From Leptospira yanagawae serovar Saopaulo str. Sao Paulo = ATCC 700523 (GTDB taxonomy: Bacteria; Spirochaetota; Leptospiria; Leptospirales; Leptospiraceae), in NCBI RefSeq assembly GCF_000332475.2, contig NZ_AOGX02000015.1, forward strand, positions 682,001 through 746,000: a DNA stretch of 64,000 bases, in the 5' to 3' direction. The notes under the pieces were generated by a model that was not told the DNA's origin, ran no database searches, and was given only the letters and a program-made list of their open reading frames with translations. Positions 9,695-18,295 of this stretch are shown here, piece after piece. Within the stretch, counting starts at the first letter, position 1. Every line of letters begins with the position of its first letter. The translations under genes were made by a program, and so were the position numbers.

Positions 9695-10092
9695 TCAGGT
9701 TCTAATATCCTTGGACAGTAAGAGATGATGATACCAAAATAATGTCTCGCCAACGAATGAAATAACCATTCACCACCGGACGATAAAATATCATCGGCAT
9801 CTAAATCTGTGTATCCTCTTTTATGGAACAATTGGTCAAGACTCCAATTTTCTTCCCCGGGGATCACTTGGACTTTTAGGTGTGCATAAAATTTATTTTC
9901 TAGGTGGTGGTAACGAAAGACAATGGCTCTACCACCTAACGGATTTCTGATGGTGAATGTCAACCAAGATGGAAAATCATTGTCTGGTTCAGAACTTAAA
10001 TGGTATAATTCCCAACCAATGTCTTTCGCATTTCCAAAAAATTCTTGGAAACTGGAAGTGAAGGCAGATTGGTATTCAGCGGTAATTCCCAT
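9679..10092 (-). CDS. Conserved-looking hypothetical protein, 137 residues
   Basis: I do not recognise this protein. It is soluble, aromatic-rich and mildly acidic, with no signal peptide. The start is ATG at 10092 (MGITAEYQSAFTSSF). The C-terminus (ILEPDYFLD) overlaps the 3' end of the convergent yihY-like gene by 16 nt. No operon partner is evident. Confidence 0.7.
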   Translation of the reverse strand: MGITAEYQSAFTSSFQEFFGNAKDIGWELYHLSSEPDNDFPSWLTFTIRNPLGGRAIVFRYHHLENKFYAHLKVQVIPGEENWSLDQLFHKRGYTDLDADDILSSGGEWLFHSLARHYFGIIISYCPRILEPDYFLD

Positions 10093-10228
10093 GCCTAAAT
10101 GAATTCATTTTACAATCCCATTTTTTAGGCAAACCCTATCTCTTTTTTTTGCTTTGGGATCGGATTCCTAAGAATCATTTTTACTCAATTCAAAACAAAT
10201 TCAGGTTTCCTAAACAAGGGAAGTCCTT

Positions 10229-10258
10229 ATGATGGGAACTCGAGGTTCGCCGCCATGA
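10229..10258 (+). CDS. Nine-codon leader peptide, possibly coupled to the next gene
   Basis: ATG at 10229 is preceded by a strong ribosome site, AAGGGAAG (10216-10223). It encodes MMGTRGSPP and stops with TGA at 10256-10258, which overlaps the next start as ATGA. The following gene has no comparable ribosome site of its own. This is a prediction from layout only. Confidence 0.35.
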   Translation: MMGTRGSPP

Positions 10259-10695
10259 TCGAAACCATCAACATCAATTGGCCAAGTGGTGCCATCGACC
10301 CAACCATCCATTGCCCCGCCTGCGGGAGTATGGTGCTCAGTCCTTTGGAAGAAGAGGGGCCTGGTTGCCATCACATTCAATTCATCATTGATAGCGAATC
10401 AGGTGAATTTAACTACATCACCGAATCATTTGATGAAATCCTAAAGGAATTTCGAAAACCAGATGTGGAAGAATTTGATGAATGGGATGCTACAGAAAGT
10501 TTTTTAGAAGAAGCCGAATCCAATACATTCTATGTGATGAATCTCATTTTACCAAGTAATGTTTCGATGGAAGATGATCCTGTTTGTTTACGGATCGGAT
10601 ATGAATTATTTTTTACGGAAGACCAAGAAGAATTATATGAGGAATTGGAAAGAAGACATGACGAGGAGGGTTTGCATGACCATAGCCAAAATTAA
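10255..10695 (+). CDS. Small acidic protein with a CPAC metal-knuckle-like motif
   Basis: A 146-residue, strongly acidic protein (many Glu/Asp in the second half, ending EELYEELERRHDEEG). Near the N-terminus it has HCPACGS followed by PGCHHI, which could bind one zinc. No signal peptide. The family is not recognised. The start ATG overlaps the stop of a 9-codon leader peptide, and the 3' end overlaps the next gene by 20 nt, so the three are likely coupled. Confidence 0.75.
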   Translation: MIETININWPSGAIDPTIHCPACGSMVLSPLEEEGPGCHHIQFIIDSESGEFNYITESFDEILKEFRKPDVEEFDEWDATESFLEEAESNTFYVMNLILPSNVSMEDDPVCLRIGYELFFTEDQEELYEELERRHDEEGLHDHSQN

Positions 10696-11254
10696 ACAAA
10701 AGAAATCTTTATTCACGGGAGTGCTTTTGGCATTTTTGTTTTTGACCAATTGTCTCATTGGTTACAAAGACTATCCAAAAATTTTACCACTTCCTTCCGA
10801 AGAAAAAACTTTAGACACAAATTTTGTGTATGTACTTCCTACGTTCCCTCAGCTGAATTTGGGTGGAAGAGAAGCTCTCAAAAATTACTTTGAAAACAAA
10901 ACTAGATTCAAAAAAACAACAGAAGGGGTTGATGTTCCTAAGACTGGTTATTTGGTGAACGTGAAGGTGAACTATCGTTCTCCTACTCCCATTGCCACAG
11001 CATTTTTAGGAGTTTCTACTCTCACAGCAACATTTTTACCTGCTTGGTCGACACAAGATGGATATGATGTACAATACATCCTTTACAAAGATGGTAAAAA
11101 AGTTGGAACTTATGATTACCATATCTTTCGTAACTATGCCCAATGGATATTCTTCATCCCTATCTCTTGGTACAATTTTGAAACTGCGACTGAAAAAGAA
11201 GTATTTGAGCGTATGACCTTAAAATTCTTTGAGGATGCAAAAGAACATTTTTAA
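10676..11254 (+). CDS. Putative lipoprotein, 192 residues
   Basis: The N-terminus is a lipoprotein signal with basic residues, a hydrophobic run and the lipobox LTNC (Cys at about residue 25). The mature part has no family I recognise. I chose the ATG at 10676 because a strong GAGGAGG (10662-10668) precedes it at a good distance and it gives a clean signal sequence; longer versions lack one. It overlaps the 3' end of the preceding gene and is followed 5 nt later by the TauE/SafE gene. Confidence 0.8.
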   Translation: MTIAKIKQKKSLFTGVLLAFLFLTNCLIGYKDYPKILPLPSEEKTLDTNFVYVLPTFPQLNLGGREALKNYFENKTRFKKTTEGVDVPKTGYLVNVKVNYRSPTPIATAFLGVSTLTATFLPAWSTQDGYDVQYILYKDGKKVGTYDYHIFRNYAQWIFFIPISWYNFETATEKEVFERMTLKFFEDAKEHF

Positions 11255-11259
11255 ATCAT

Positions 11260-12237
11260 TTGGATCACTCATTTCAAATCTTCCATGAATTTGTTTGGGG
11301 TTTTTGGCCCGGTGTATTCATTGTATTTGGAGTGGGTTTTTTTGTTGGTTACTTAGCTTCCTTCCTCGGGCTCGGGGGAGGATTTATATATACTCCCTTT
11401 TTTCATAGTTTTTTTCATTTAACCGCTGTTCAAGCTGTTGCTGTCTCCCTCGCTCAAATGCCTGTTTCTGCTCTGTCAGGACTCTATGTGTATTATCAGA
11501 ATAACAAAATCCGTTGGAAACAAGGGTTTTTGTTACTTGTCACATCCATTCCAGCAGCACAGTATACGGCCTTTGCTTTTGGAAGGTTTGAAGATACCAC
11601 TTTCGGCAAACAATTGTACTACGGAATTCCACTTTCAGAATTTGTATATTTGTTTGTGTTTACAATTTTTTTAGGAATCCTTGCGACTTATAATTTGATC
11701 ACCTCACTAAAAAAACGCAAACGATACTACGAATCATTGCCTATCCTCAATTCCGAATTGAATGCAAAACTACAGAACTCTGAAAAACGAACCAATTTGG
11801 TTGGTCCAAATCCGAATGAATCAATCATAAATGAAAAAAACCAGGAAGATCAGTTTCGTTTTTCTAAAAAATCTATCTCCATCGTTTTACTCGTTGGAGT
11901 TTTTTTTGGGATGTTTTCTTCGCTATTTGGAATTGGTGGTGGTTTTTTAGCAGTTCCATTATTTGTTTATTATTTTCGAATGAGTCCTGTAGAGGCAGTT
12001 GCTACATCGTTTTTAGGAATCTTTTTAACTTCTTTCGGAACCACGGTTCAATTTCTATTGTTAGGAAAATTACATTGGGAACTTGCTCTTATTGGAAGTT
12101 TTGGAGGAATTTTTGGTGCAAGGATTGGTTCTCTTAAGGCAGTGAATGCAAAACCATATACCATCTTACTTGTTACTTCTTTCTTTCAATTTTTAGTAGT
12201 GGTATGGTATTTAGTCGCTAAACTTCCAAAATTTTAG
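11260..12237 (+). CDS. TauE/SafE (DUF81) family membrane permease
   Basis: A 325-residue polytopic protein made of two related halves. Each has the family motif after its first helix: ASFLGLGGGFIYTPFF and SSLFGIGGGFLAVPLF. A long hydrophilic loop (about residues 150-205) separates them. Members export sulfur-containing or organic anions such as sulfite, sulfoacetate or thiosulfate; the substrate here is unknown. The start is TTG at 11260, since no in-frame ATG occurs before the second motif region. It is 5 nt behind the lipoprotein gene, probably one transcript. Confidence 0.88.
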   Translation: MDHSFQIFHEFVWGFWPGVFIVFGVGFFVGYLASFLGLGGGFIYTPFFHSFFHLTAVQAVAVSLAQMPVSALSGLYVYYQNNKIRWKQGFLLLVTSIPAAQYTAFAFGRFEDTTFGKQLYYGIPLSEFVYLFVFTIFLGILATYNLITSLKKRKRYYESLPILNSELNAKLQNSEKRTNLVGPNPNESIINEKNQEDQFRFSKKSISIVLLVGVFFGMFSSLFGIGGGFLAVPLFVYYFRMSPVEAVATSFLGIFLTSFGTTVQFLLLGKLHWELALIGSFGGIFGARIGSLKAVNAKPYTILLVTSFFQFLVVVWYLVAKLPKF

Positions 12238-12294
12238 TTCTGAAAACTAAGTTGCAATCTTTGGCCGATCGTCTAAATTGGGTAACCGAAAAAC

Positions 12295-13101
12295 ATGAAG
12301 CCAAGTTTTCCTGAAGCACAGTTAGTAGATACACCCAATGGAAAAGTACCAAAGTTGTATAGTTGTGCCGAATGCCGTAGCGGGGCAGGTTTGGATTTTT
12401 CCTTTTCCATGGCTTTCCAACCCATAGTCGATTGGAACCAAAAGAAAATTTACTCACATGAAGCTTTGGTCAGAGGAACCCAAGGAGAATCCGCGTATTC
12501 CATTTTATCAAAGGTAAACCAAAACAATCGTTACCAATTTAATCAGTCTTGTCGGATCAAAGCAATCCAACTCGCAAGCCAAATCCAAATTCCATCTTTA
12601 CTCAATATTAATTTTTTACCAAATGCAGTTTACCAACCAGAGACTTGCATCCGTACCACTTTGGAAGCAAGTAGAGAATACAATTTTCCTTTGAACCGTC
12701 TCGTATTCGAGCTTACAGAAGGGGAAGAAGTCCAAGACCATAATCATATCATCAATATTTTTAAAGCTTACCAAAAGTATGGGTTTTTGACAGCCATTGA
12801 TGATTTTGGTTCTGGTTACTCAGGCCTCAACTTACTGGCAAAGTTCCAACCTGACATCATCAAGTTGGATATGGAACTCATTCGAAATATCCATATCAAT
12901 TCTGTAGCACAAAAATTAACGAAAGCGATAGCAGGTGTTTGTCGTGAGATTGGCATTGCTGTGATTGCGGAAGGTGTGGAAACAATTGAGGAACTAAAAG
13001 TCCTTGTGGACATGGGTATCAATTTGTACCAAGGTTATTTGTTTTCAAAACCTGCGTTTGAGTCCGCAGGTGAACTTCATTTCCCAAATATCGCAACGTA
13101 A
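12295..13101 (+). CDS. EAL-domain c-di-GMP phosphodiesterase
   Basis: A 268-residue cytosolic protein that is almost only an EAL domain. All key residues are present: HEALVRG, the Asn in NINFLP, FELTEGEE, AIDDFGSGYSGL, the Lys in IIKLDME, AEGVET and QGYLFSKP. It is therefore likely an active hydrolase of c-di-GMP to pGpG. The first 35 residues contain a CAEC pair and no recognised sensor domain. It is monocistronic and ends at a bidirectional terminator. Confidence 0.92.
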   Translation: MKPSFPEAQLVDTPNGKVPKLYSCAECRSGAGLDFSFSMAFQPIVDWNQKKIYSHEALVRGTQGESAYSILSKVNQNNRYQFNQSCRIKAIQLASQIQIPSLLNINFLPNAVYQPETCIRTTLEASREYNFPLNRLVFELTEGEEVQDHNHIINIFKAYQKYGFLTAIDDFGSGYSGLNLLAKFQPDIIKLDMELIRNIHINSVAQKLTKAIAGVCREIGIAVIAEGVETIEELKVLVDMGINLYQGYLFSKPAFESAGELHFPNIAT

Positions 13102-13105
13102 TACC

Positions 13106-13141
13106 AAAACCTTTTGGTAACAAAACCAAACAAAAGGTTTT
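13106..13141. terminator. Bidirectional terminator between EAL gene and nitroreductase gene
   Basis: An 11-bp stem, AAAACCTTTTG (13106-13116) with CAAAAGGTTTT (13131-13141), has an inner GGT/ACC pair. It lies between two converging genes and overlaps the last codon of the minus-strand gene. T runs occur on both strands. Confidence 0.65.
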
Positions 13142-14324
13142 AAACTAAAAAACTTTTTAAATCCCTTCTATAGGAATCAAATCGGTAGGAACTTCGGCCA
13201 AGCCTAGCGATCAATTGGATTTCTTGGGTGGGTTTGAGTTTCAGGATTTGTTTTAATTCTTTGGTAAACAAACGACTTTCTGGATAATCTTCCACCGCTT
13301 GGTTCATGGTATGAAAGGCTATGTTTTTCACGGAACAAGAAAGAGTGTACCGCATCAAATCTCTACCGGTCTCAATCCAAGTGGTTTCATCATCCTTTCC
13401 CTCAGAGAGAAAAAAGACTAAGGCTTTCGCGGAGTGAACTTGTGATGAAAACATACTGATTGCCGCTTGTTTCGAATCTTCCGAATGCCAAACCTCTTTT
13501 GATAGATCCACAAAAAACTTTTTAGCAATCCATAGTTTGATTCCAGACAAACCATTTGCTTCTAAGGTCAATCCATCTCGGTTTTCTAAGATCGATGTTT
13601 CACTCAATCGAAACCATCTTCGATTGAGTTCGTTGGAAACATACCGATTGGTTTCCATGGCAAATGCGTTTTCTAACACTGGTAAAATGGCTCTTAATTC
13701 ATTTACATCATTTGTCCATTTCATTTGGTTTTTGAAAGGAAGTGCAAAAGAATGTAATCCTTCTAATTCTTCTTTGGTTAATATCTCACCTGAATATACC
13801 GATCGATTCATCCTTCGATCCCTTACACCAGCAAATAAAAAATCGTGAACACATTTGGTTTTGGGTTTTAAAGAAACTTTTGCAATTGGAAATTTTGAAA
13901 ATGTTTTTGCATATGGTTTTCCATTGGGAAAAAGTTTGATTGTTGTATCAAACATCAGTGAATCAGCAGTTAGGTGGCATAACTCTAAAAAACAACCTTG
14001 GGTATGGTAAAATTGACGATTGATGGGATCTATTTCAGGTAGTTGTTTTTCGCCATCTCCAAAAAGGTAAAACTCAAAATCAGATATCTTTTTGAATTTC
14101 CAAGGTTGGGAATTATGAGAGTTCGGGGCGAGGATGGCAGTGAGTAAAACTTGGTCGATGGGGTTTGTGTAACCAAGTGATTCTGCATAAGCGATTGGGT
14201 TTTCCCTGTGCTGTTTGTTCTCTTCACTGCCAAATGCATAGAGATTTTTTTGTAACGAGGTAAATGAAATGAGGCTACCAAACGCCAAACTTTTTTTTAA
14301 AAAACTTTCTCTACTATGTTTCAT
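13140..14324 (-). CDS. Acg-type nitroreductase-like FMN protein
   Basis: A 394-residue protein with an N-terminal hydrophobic leader (SRESFLKKSLAFGSLISF, Tat-like but lacking the twin arginine). It then shows a nitroreductase-like fold with APNSHNSQPWKF, the motif of Acg proteins of mycobacteria, and a second half-domain near SSQVHSAKALVFFLSEG. Acg proteins bind FMN but often lack reductase activity and are proposed to sequester flavin. Activity is not inferable here. It is divergent from the DsbA-like gene across 52 nt. Confidence 0.75.
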   Translation of the reverse strand: MKHSRESFLKKSLAFGSLISFTSLQKNLYAFGSEENKQHRENPIAYAESLGYTNPIDQVLLTAILAPNSHNSQPWKFKKISDFEFYLFGDGEKQLPEIDPINRQFYHTQGCFLELCHLTADSLMFDTTIKLFPNGKPYAKTFSKFPIAKVSLKPKTKCVHDFLFAGVRDRRMNRSVYSGEILTKEELEGLHSFALPFKNQMKWTNDVNELRAILPVLENAFAMETNRYVSNELNRRWFRLSETSILENRDGLTLEANGLSGIKLWIAKKFFVDLSKEVWHSEDSKQAAISMFSSQVHSAKALVFFLSEGKDDETTWIETGRDLMRYTLSCSVKNIAFHTMNQAVEDYPESRLFTKELKQILKLKPTQEIQLIARLGRSSYRFDSYRRDLKSFLV

Positions 14325-14376
14325 CTTTTTCCTGGTAATTCAAACAATCTCTTTATGAATCGGAGTCTAATTTCAA

Positions 14377-15051
14377 ATGTCAACCAACTCTGAAGTATTT
14401 CCCATCGATATCGTTTCCGATGTAGCCTGTCCCTGGTGTTATGTTGGTAAAAAGAAACTAGAAAAAGCTTTGGCACAGGTTGGCAATTCCATCACACCAG
14501 AAGTCCGATGGCGCCCCTTCCAACTTTCTCCTGAGATTCCGGAAGAAGGAATTGATTACAAATTGCACCTAACACAAAAATTTGGAAGTTTGGATCGATT
14601 GGATGGAGCATGGAAACGACTCACGGATATAGGAAAAGAGATTGGAATCAACTTCCAATTCCAAAATATCCCAAAAGCCACAAATACATTAGTCTTACAT
14701 GCACTTGTAGCGGCCCTTCCCACATTGGAAGAACAACAGAATTTGGTAGAACGATTTTTTGCAGCGAACTTTGAAAACGGTTTGGACCTAACAGACAAAG
14801 AAGTAGTTTGGAATGTGACAGAACCAGTTTACAAAGACAGAACCCGTTTTGAAGCCATTTACAATGATGGCAATTTGAAACAAGAAATCCAAAAAGAAAT
14901 CCAATATTACCATCAAAATGGAATTAGTGGGGTTCCTTACTTTATCATTGGTGGCAAATATGCTGTGAGCGGAGCGCAAGACACTTCTGTTTTTGTTGAA
15001 GTCATTGAGACTGTCATAAAAGAACGAGAATCCGAAAATAAGGATCAATAA
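14377..15051 (+). CDS. DsbA-family (FrnE-like) oxidoreductase
   Basis: A 224-residue thioredoxin-fold protein with the redox motif CPWC near residue 18 (SDVACPWCYVGKKKLEKAL) and the cis-Pro loop SGVPYFII. This is the FrnE/DsbA subgroup, which lacks a signal peptide and acts in cytosolic thiol-disulfide exchange. It lies 62 nt ahead of the RND pump gene, separated by an inverted repeat, so common transcription is uncertain. Confidence 0.9.
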   Translation: MSTNSEVFPIDIVSDVACPWCYVGKKKLEKALAQVGNSITPEVRWRPFQLSPEIPEEGIDYKLHLTQKFGSLDRLDGAWKRLTDIGKEIGINFQFQNIPKATNTLVLHALVAALPTLEEQQNLVERFFAANFENGLDLTDKEVVWNVTEPVYKDRTRFEAIYNDGNLKQEIQKEIQYYHQNGISGVPYFIIGGKYAVSGAQDTSVFVEVIETVIKERESENKDQ

Positions 15052-15062
15052 ATTTCCGAAAC

Positions 15063-15101
15063 ATCTTGACTCGCCAGTCAAGATTCTAAATTCTAAGAAT
15101 C
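15063..15101 (+). promoter_or_regulatory. Inverted repeats upstream of the RND pump gene (candidate operator)
   Basis: ATCTTGACT (15063-15071), CGCC, AGTCAAGAT (15076-15084) is a perfect 9-bp inverted repeat. Its left arm includes TTGACT, a plausible -35. A second repeat, GATTCT (15082-15087) with AGAATC (15096-15101), overlaps it. The TTGACT-N4-AGTCAA form resembles TetR-family operators. The first repeat could also be a weak terminator for the DsbA-like gene, but no T tract follows. Confidence 0.45.
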
Positions 15102-15113
15102 CGAAGTCATACT

Positions 15114-18100
15114 ATGAGAAAAGTCATCCATTTTTTTGTTTATAAACCGCTAGTTGCCAACCTAGTCTTTATCTTTTTATTCCTTGCGGGGATCATCTCT
15201 GTCCTTTCGATGAAACGAGAAGCTTTTCCACGTGTAAACTTTCGTCAGGTGAGAGTTCTAACAGTGTATCCTGGGGCAAGTCCTGTGGATGTGGAAAAAA
15301 AAGTTACGATTCCCATTGAAGAGAAGTTACGTGAAGTAGAGGGTCTCAATTCTGTTCGTTCCATCTCAAGAAACTCTGAATCTGATATCAGTATCAAAAT
15401 TGATTTGGAACACAGTAATCCAGATGGAGTTGTAAATGATATCCGACGAGCGGTAGACCGAGTCACAAATTTACCAACTCAGGTAAAAGACAGACCCATT
15501 GTAACAGAACAAAAAAGTTCCAACTTCCCGGTTTTGGAAATTGCCATCCATGGTGCCATGGATGAGATGGAACTACAAGAGATGGGGCGTTTCATCGAAG
15601 ATGAAATGCGTAAGGTGTCGGGAGTTTCGCGTGTGGATGCTTTCGGGAAAAGGAAAGAAGAATGGCGCATTCGAGTGGATCCCGACCTTAAAAAAAGGTA
15701 CACCATTGGTTTTGCAGACATCATCAATGCCATCTCCAAACGGAATATCAGTGTTCCCGCAGGATCTTTTTTAAGACCCATCACACAAGACATTCGTGTG
15801 ACAGGTGAGATCAACGAAATCAATGACATAAAAAATATTCCGATCCGCTCCAATGAAACAGGGAACACAATTTTATTATCGCAAGTTGCCAATGTAAAAG
15901 ATACTTACGAAAGACCTAGAGTTCTTGCTGTTGTGAATGGGGAGCCTGCTTATGTGCTTCAAATCATCAAAAAAGACAGTGCTGACATCATACGGACTGT
16001 TGAAGCAGTTCAGGGAAGAATTGCTGAACTAAAAAAACAAATTCCAGCTAACATCCAATTTACGGAACTAAATAACGAAGGGGCAAGGGCTCTGAAACGA
16101 TTGGATGTTGTGATCACAAACTCATTACAAGGATTGTTATTGGTTGTGGTGGTTCTGATTCTATTTTTTAGTTTTAAAGATTCACTTTTAACAAGTATTT
16201 CGTTGCCACTTACCTTATTTGCTGCAACGATCGCGTTCCCAATCTTTGATGTGTCTTTTAATTTGGTTTCCATGCTTGGGATCATCATTTCACTAGGGAT
16301 GCTCGTAGACAATAGTATCATCATTTCAGAAAATATCTATAAGTATCGATCCAAAAATTATGATTCTAGAGAAGCAGCAGTACTAGGTGCCAGCGAACTC
16401 TTTGTTCCCATCATTGGTTCTTATCTAACAACGGTTGCCGCGTTTTTACCGATGGCATTTATGTCTGGGATTATGGGGAAATTCATTTGGCAAATTCCTT
16501 TTATGGTGATTGTGGCACTCACCTTATCACTTTTTGAATCCTTTTTATTGTTACCAGTGCGTTATGCCCAGTTCACTTCCAATGAAACCAAAAAAAGATC
16601 CAAACATAGGGAAAGGTTTCGTTCTGCATTAGAAAATGGGTTTGAATCTTTAAAAACAAAATTCACAAACTTCATCACTAAGGTGGTCGGTAGGCCTTTC
16701 CTTGCTCTTGGATGTATCCTCATCGTGTTTTTGTCATCATGTGGACTCGTTGGTCTCATGAATTTTAATTTGTTTCCAAAAGAAGGGATTGATTATGTAT
16801 TAGTGAGAGCAGAATTCCCACCTGATTTTTCTGCCCAAGAGACCGCAAAACAACTGCAATACTTCCAACCGATTTTAGATAAAATTCCAAAATCAGAAGT
16901 CCAAAGTGTGATTTTAAAAATTGGAATCCAACAAACTGACCCAACAGACCCACTCACAAGGATAGGGGAACAGTTAGGAATGGCTCAAATCATCCTGATT
17001 CCTGAAACAGAACGGAATCGCACGGCCCAAGAAATTTTTGGAGAACTGGAACCCGAACTGAAAAAATTACCAAATGCAATTTCTGTTATGGTGGATTTGG
17101 TTGTGAATGGCCCGCCGATTGGTGCGGCAGTAACCGTTGCCATCGAAGGCCGTGATTACAAAACCTTAAAACTCATCTCAAATGAAATGCAGGATTTTTT
17201 ACGAAAACAAGAAGGTGTCATCAATATCAATGACGATTACAAACCTGGTAGAGAAGAAATCCAAATCCGGGTAAAGGACACTGCCTCTGCCATCACTGGG
17301 ATTGATACAGAAATCACTGCCTACTATGTGAGAACAGCGATGGAAGGATTGGAAGCATCCAACCTGCGAAAAGGAAAAGATGAAGTGAGGATCATCATCC
17401 AAAACGATGATCGTTTCCGAGATGGGATAGAAGATTTAGATTCCATTCGGATCTCCAATAAATTTGGCCTCCTAACACCGATTACAGCTGTGACAACAAA
17501 AACAACCGTACAGGGAATTGAAGCATTGTATCATAATGATTATGAAAAAGCGATCACTGTCCTTGCAGATGTGAATGAAGCCATTACCAGTTCTTCGATC
17601 GTCAATGGAAAAATCGAAGATGAGTTTGGCAGTATTGGAAAAAAATACCCTGGTTACAAAATCAAATTTCGAGGGGAACAGGAAGAAACGGCCAAATCCA
17701 TGATATCCTTGTTAGTTGCAGGGGTGTTGGCATTTTTTGGGATTTTTGCCATCCTTGCGATTATCTTTAACAGTATCAAAAAACCAGTGTTGATCATCCT
17801 TTCGATTCCATTGGGATTTGTGGGTGTGGTGTTCGGATTTTTAATTTCAGGGAAAGCTCTTAGTTTTCTTGCTATGATAGGAATCATAGGACTTGCAGGT
17901 GTGATCGTAAACGCCTCGATTGTGTTAGTTGACACAATTGAAGAATTTCAGTCAAGAGGAGAGGGCCTTTTGGAATCTCTCATCACAGCATCTTCGGAAC
18001 GATTTCGTCCCATCCTTGTGACTACAATGACAACCATGGCAGGGATGATTCCAACAGCCTACGCGATCGGAGGTTCGGATCCACTTCTCATACCAATGAC

Positions 18101-18200
18101 ATTGTCTCTCGCTTGGGGGCTTGGTTTTGGAACCTTTGGGTCATTGATTTTTATCCCAGCAAGTTTTTCTGCGTATTACAAACTAAGAAAACGAGCATGA
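15114..18200 (+). CDS. RND-superfamily efflux pump, inner-membrane subunit (orphan)
   Basis: A 1028-residue RND transporter: TM1 at residues 10-30, a large periplasmic porter loop, six helices around residues 330-560, a second periplasmic loop, and a final helix block from about 860. The TM4 motif GMLVDNSIIISEN holds the proton-relay Asp. The C-terminal half has GVIVNASIVLVD. Length matches AcrB/MdtB-type pumps. No membrane-fusion or outer-membrane gene is next to it, so its partners must lie elsewhere. It has its own inverted-repeat leader and a strong terminator. Confidence 0.93.
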   Translation: MRKVIHFFVYKPLVANLVFIFLFLAGIISVLSMKREAFPRVNFRQVRVLTVYPGASPVDVEKKVTIPIEEKLREVEGLNSVRSISRNSESDISIKIDLEHSNPDGVVNDIRRAVDRVTNLPTQVKDRPIVTEQKSSNFPVLEIAIHGAMDEMELQEMGRFIEDEMRKVSGVSRVDAFGKRKEEWRIRVDPDLKKRYTIGFADIINAISKRNISVPAGSFLRPITQDIRVTGEINEINDIKNIPIRSNETGNTILLSQVANVKDTYERPRVLAVVNGEPAYVLQIIKKDSADIIRTVEAVQGRIAELKKQIPANIQFTELNNEGARALKRLDVVITNSLQGLLLVVVVLILFFSFKDSLLTSISLPLTLFAATIAFPIFDVSFNLVSMLGIIISLGMLVDNSIIISENIYKYRSKNYDSREAAVLGASELFVPIIGSYLTTVAAFLPMAFMSGIMGKFIWQIPFMVIVALTLSLFESFLLLPVRYAQFTSNETKKRSKHRERFRSALENGFESLKTKFTNFITKVVGRPFLALGCILIVFLSSCGLVGLMNFNLFPKEGIDYVLVRAEFPPDFSAQETAKQLQYFQPILDKIPKSEVQSVILKIGIQQTDPTDPLTRIGEQLGMAQIILIPETERNRTAQEIFGELEPELKKLPNAISVMVDLVVNGPPIGAAVTVAIEGRDYKTLKLISNEMQDFLRKQEGVININDDYKPGREEIQIRVKDTASAITGIDTEITAYYVRTAMEGLEASNLRKGKDEVRIIIQNDDRFRDGIEDLDSIRISNKFGLLTPITAVTTKTTVQGIEALYHNDYEKAITVLADVNEAITSSSIVNGKIEDEFGSIGKKYPGYKIKFRGEQEETAKSMISLLVAGVLAFFGIFAILAIIFNSIKKPVLIILSIPLGFVGVVFGFLISGKALSFLAMIGIIGLAGVIVNASIVLVDTIEEFQSRGEGLLESLITASSERFRPILVTTMTTMAGMIPTAYAIGGSDPLLIPMTLSLAWGLGFGTFGSLIFIPASFSAYYKLRKRA

Positions 18201-18229
18201 GGATTTGATTTGTTTTATTTGATGGGAAA

Positions 18230-18263
18230 ACTTTGGATCAGTTTGTAGATCCAAAGTCTTTTT
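18230..18263 (+). terminator. Rho-independent terminator of the RND pump gene
   Basis: ACTTTGGATC (18230-18239) and GATCCAAAGT (18248-18257) form a perfect 10-bp stem with an 8-nt loop. CTTTTT follows directly. Confidence 0.9.
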
Positions 18264-18295
18264 AACCTCAATTCAAATCGACGGCATTGAATTCA

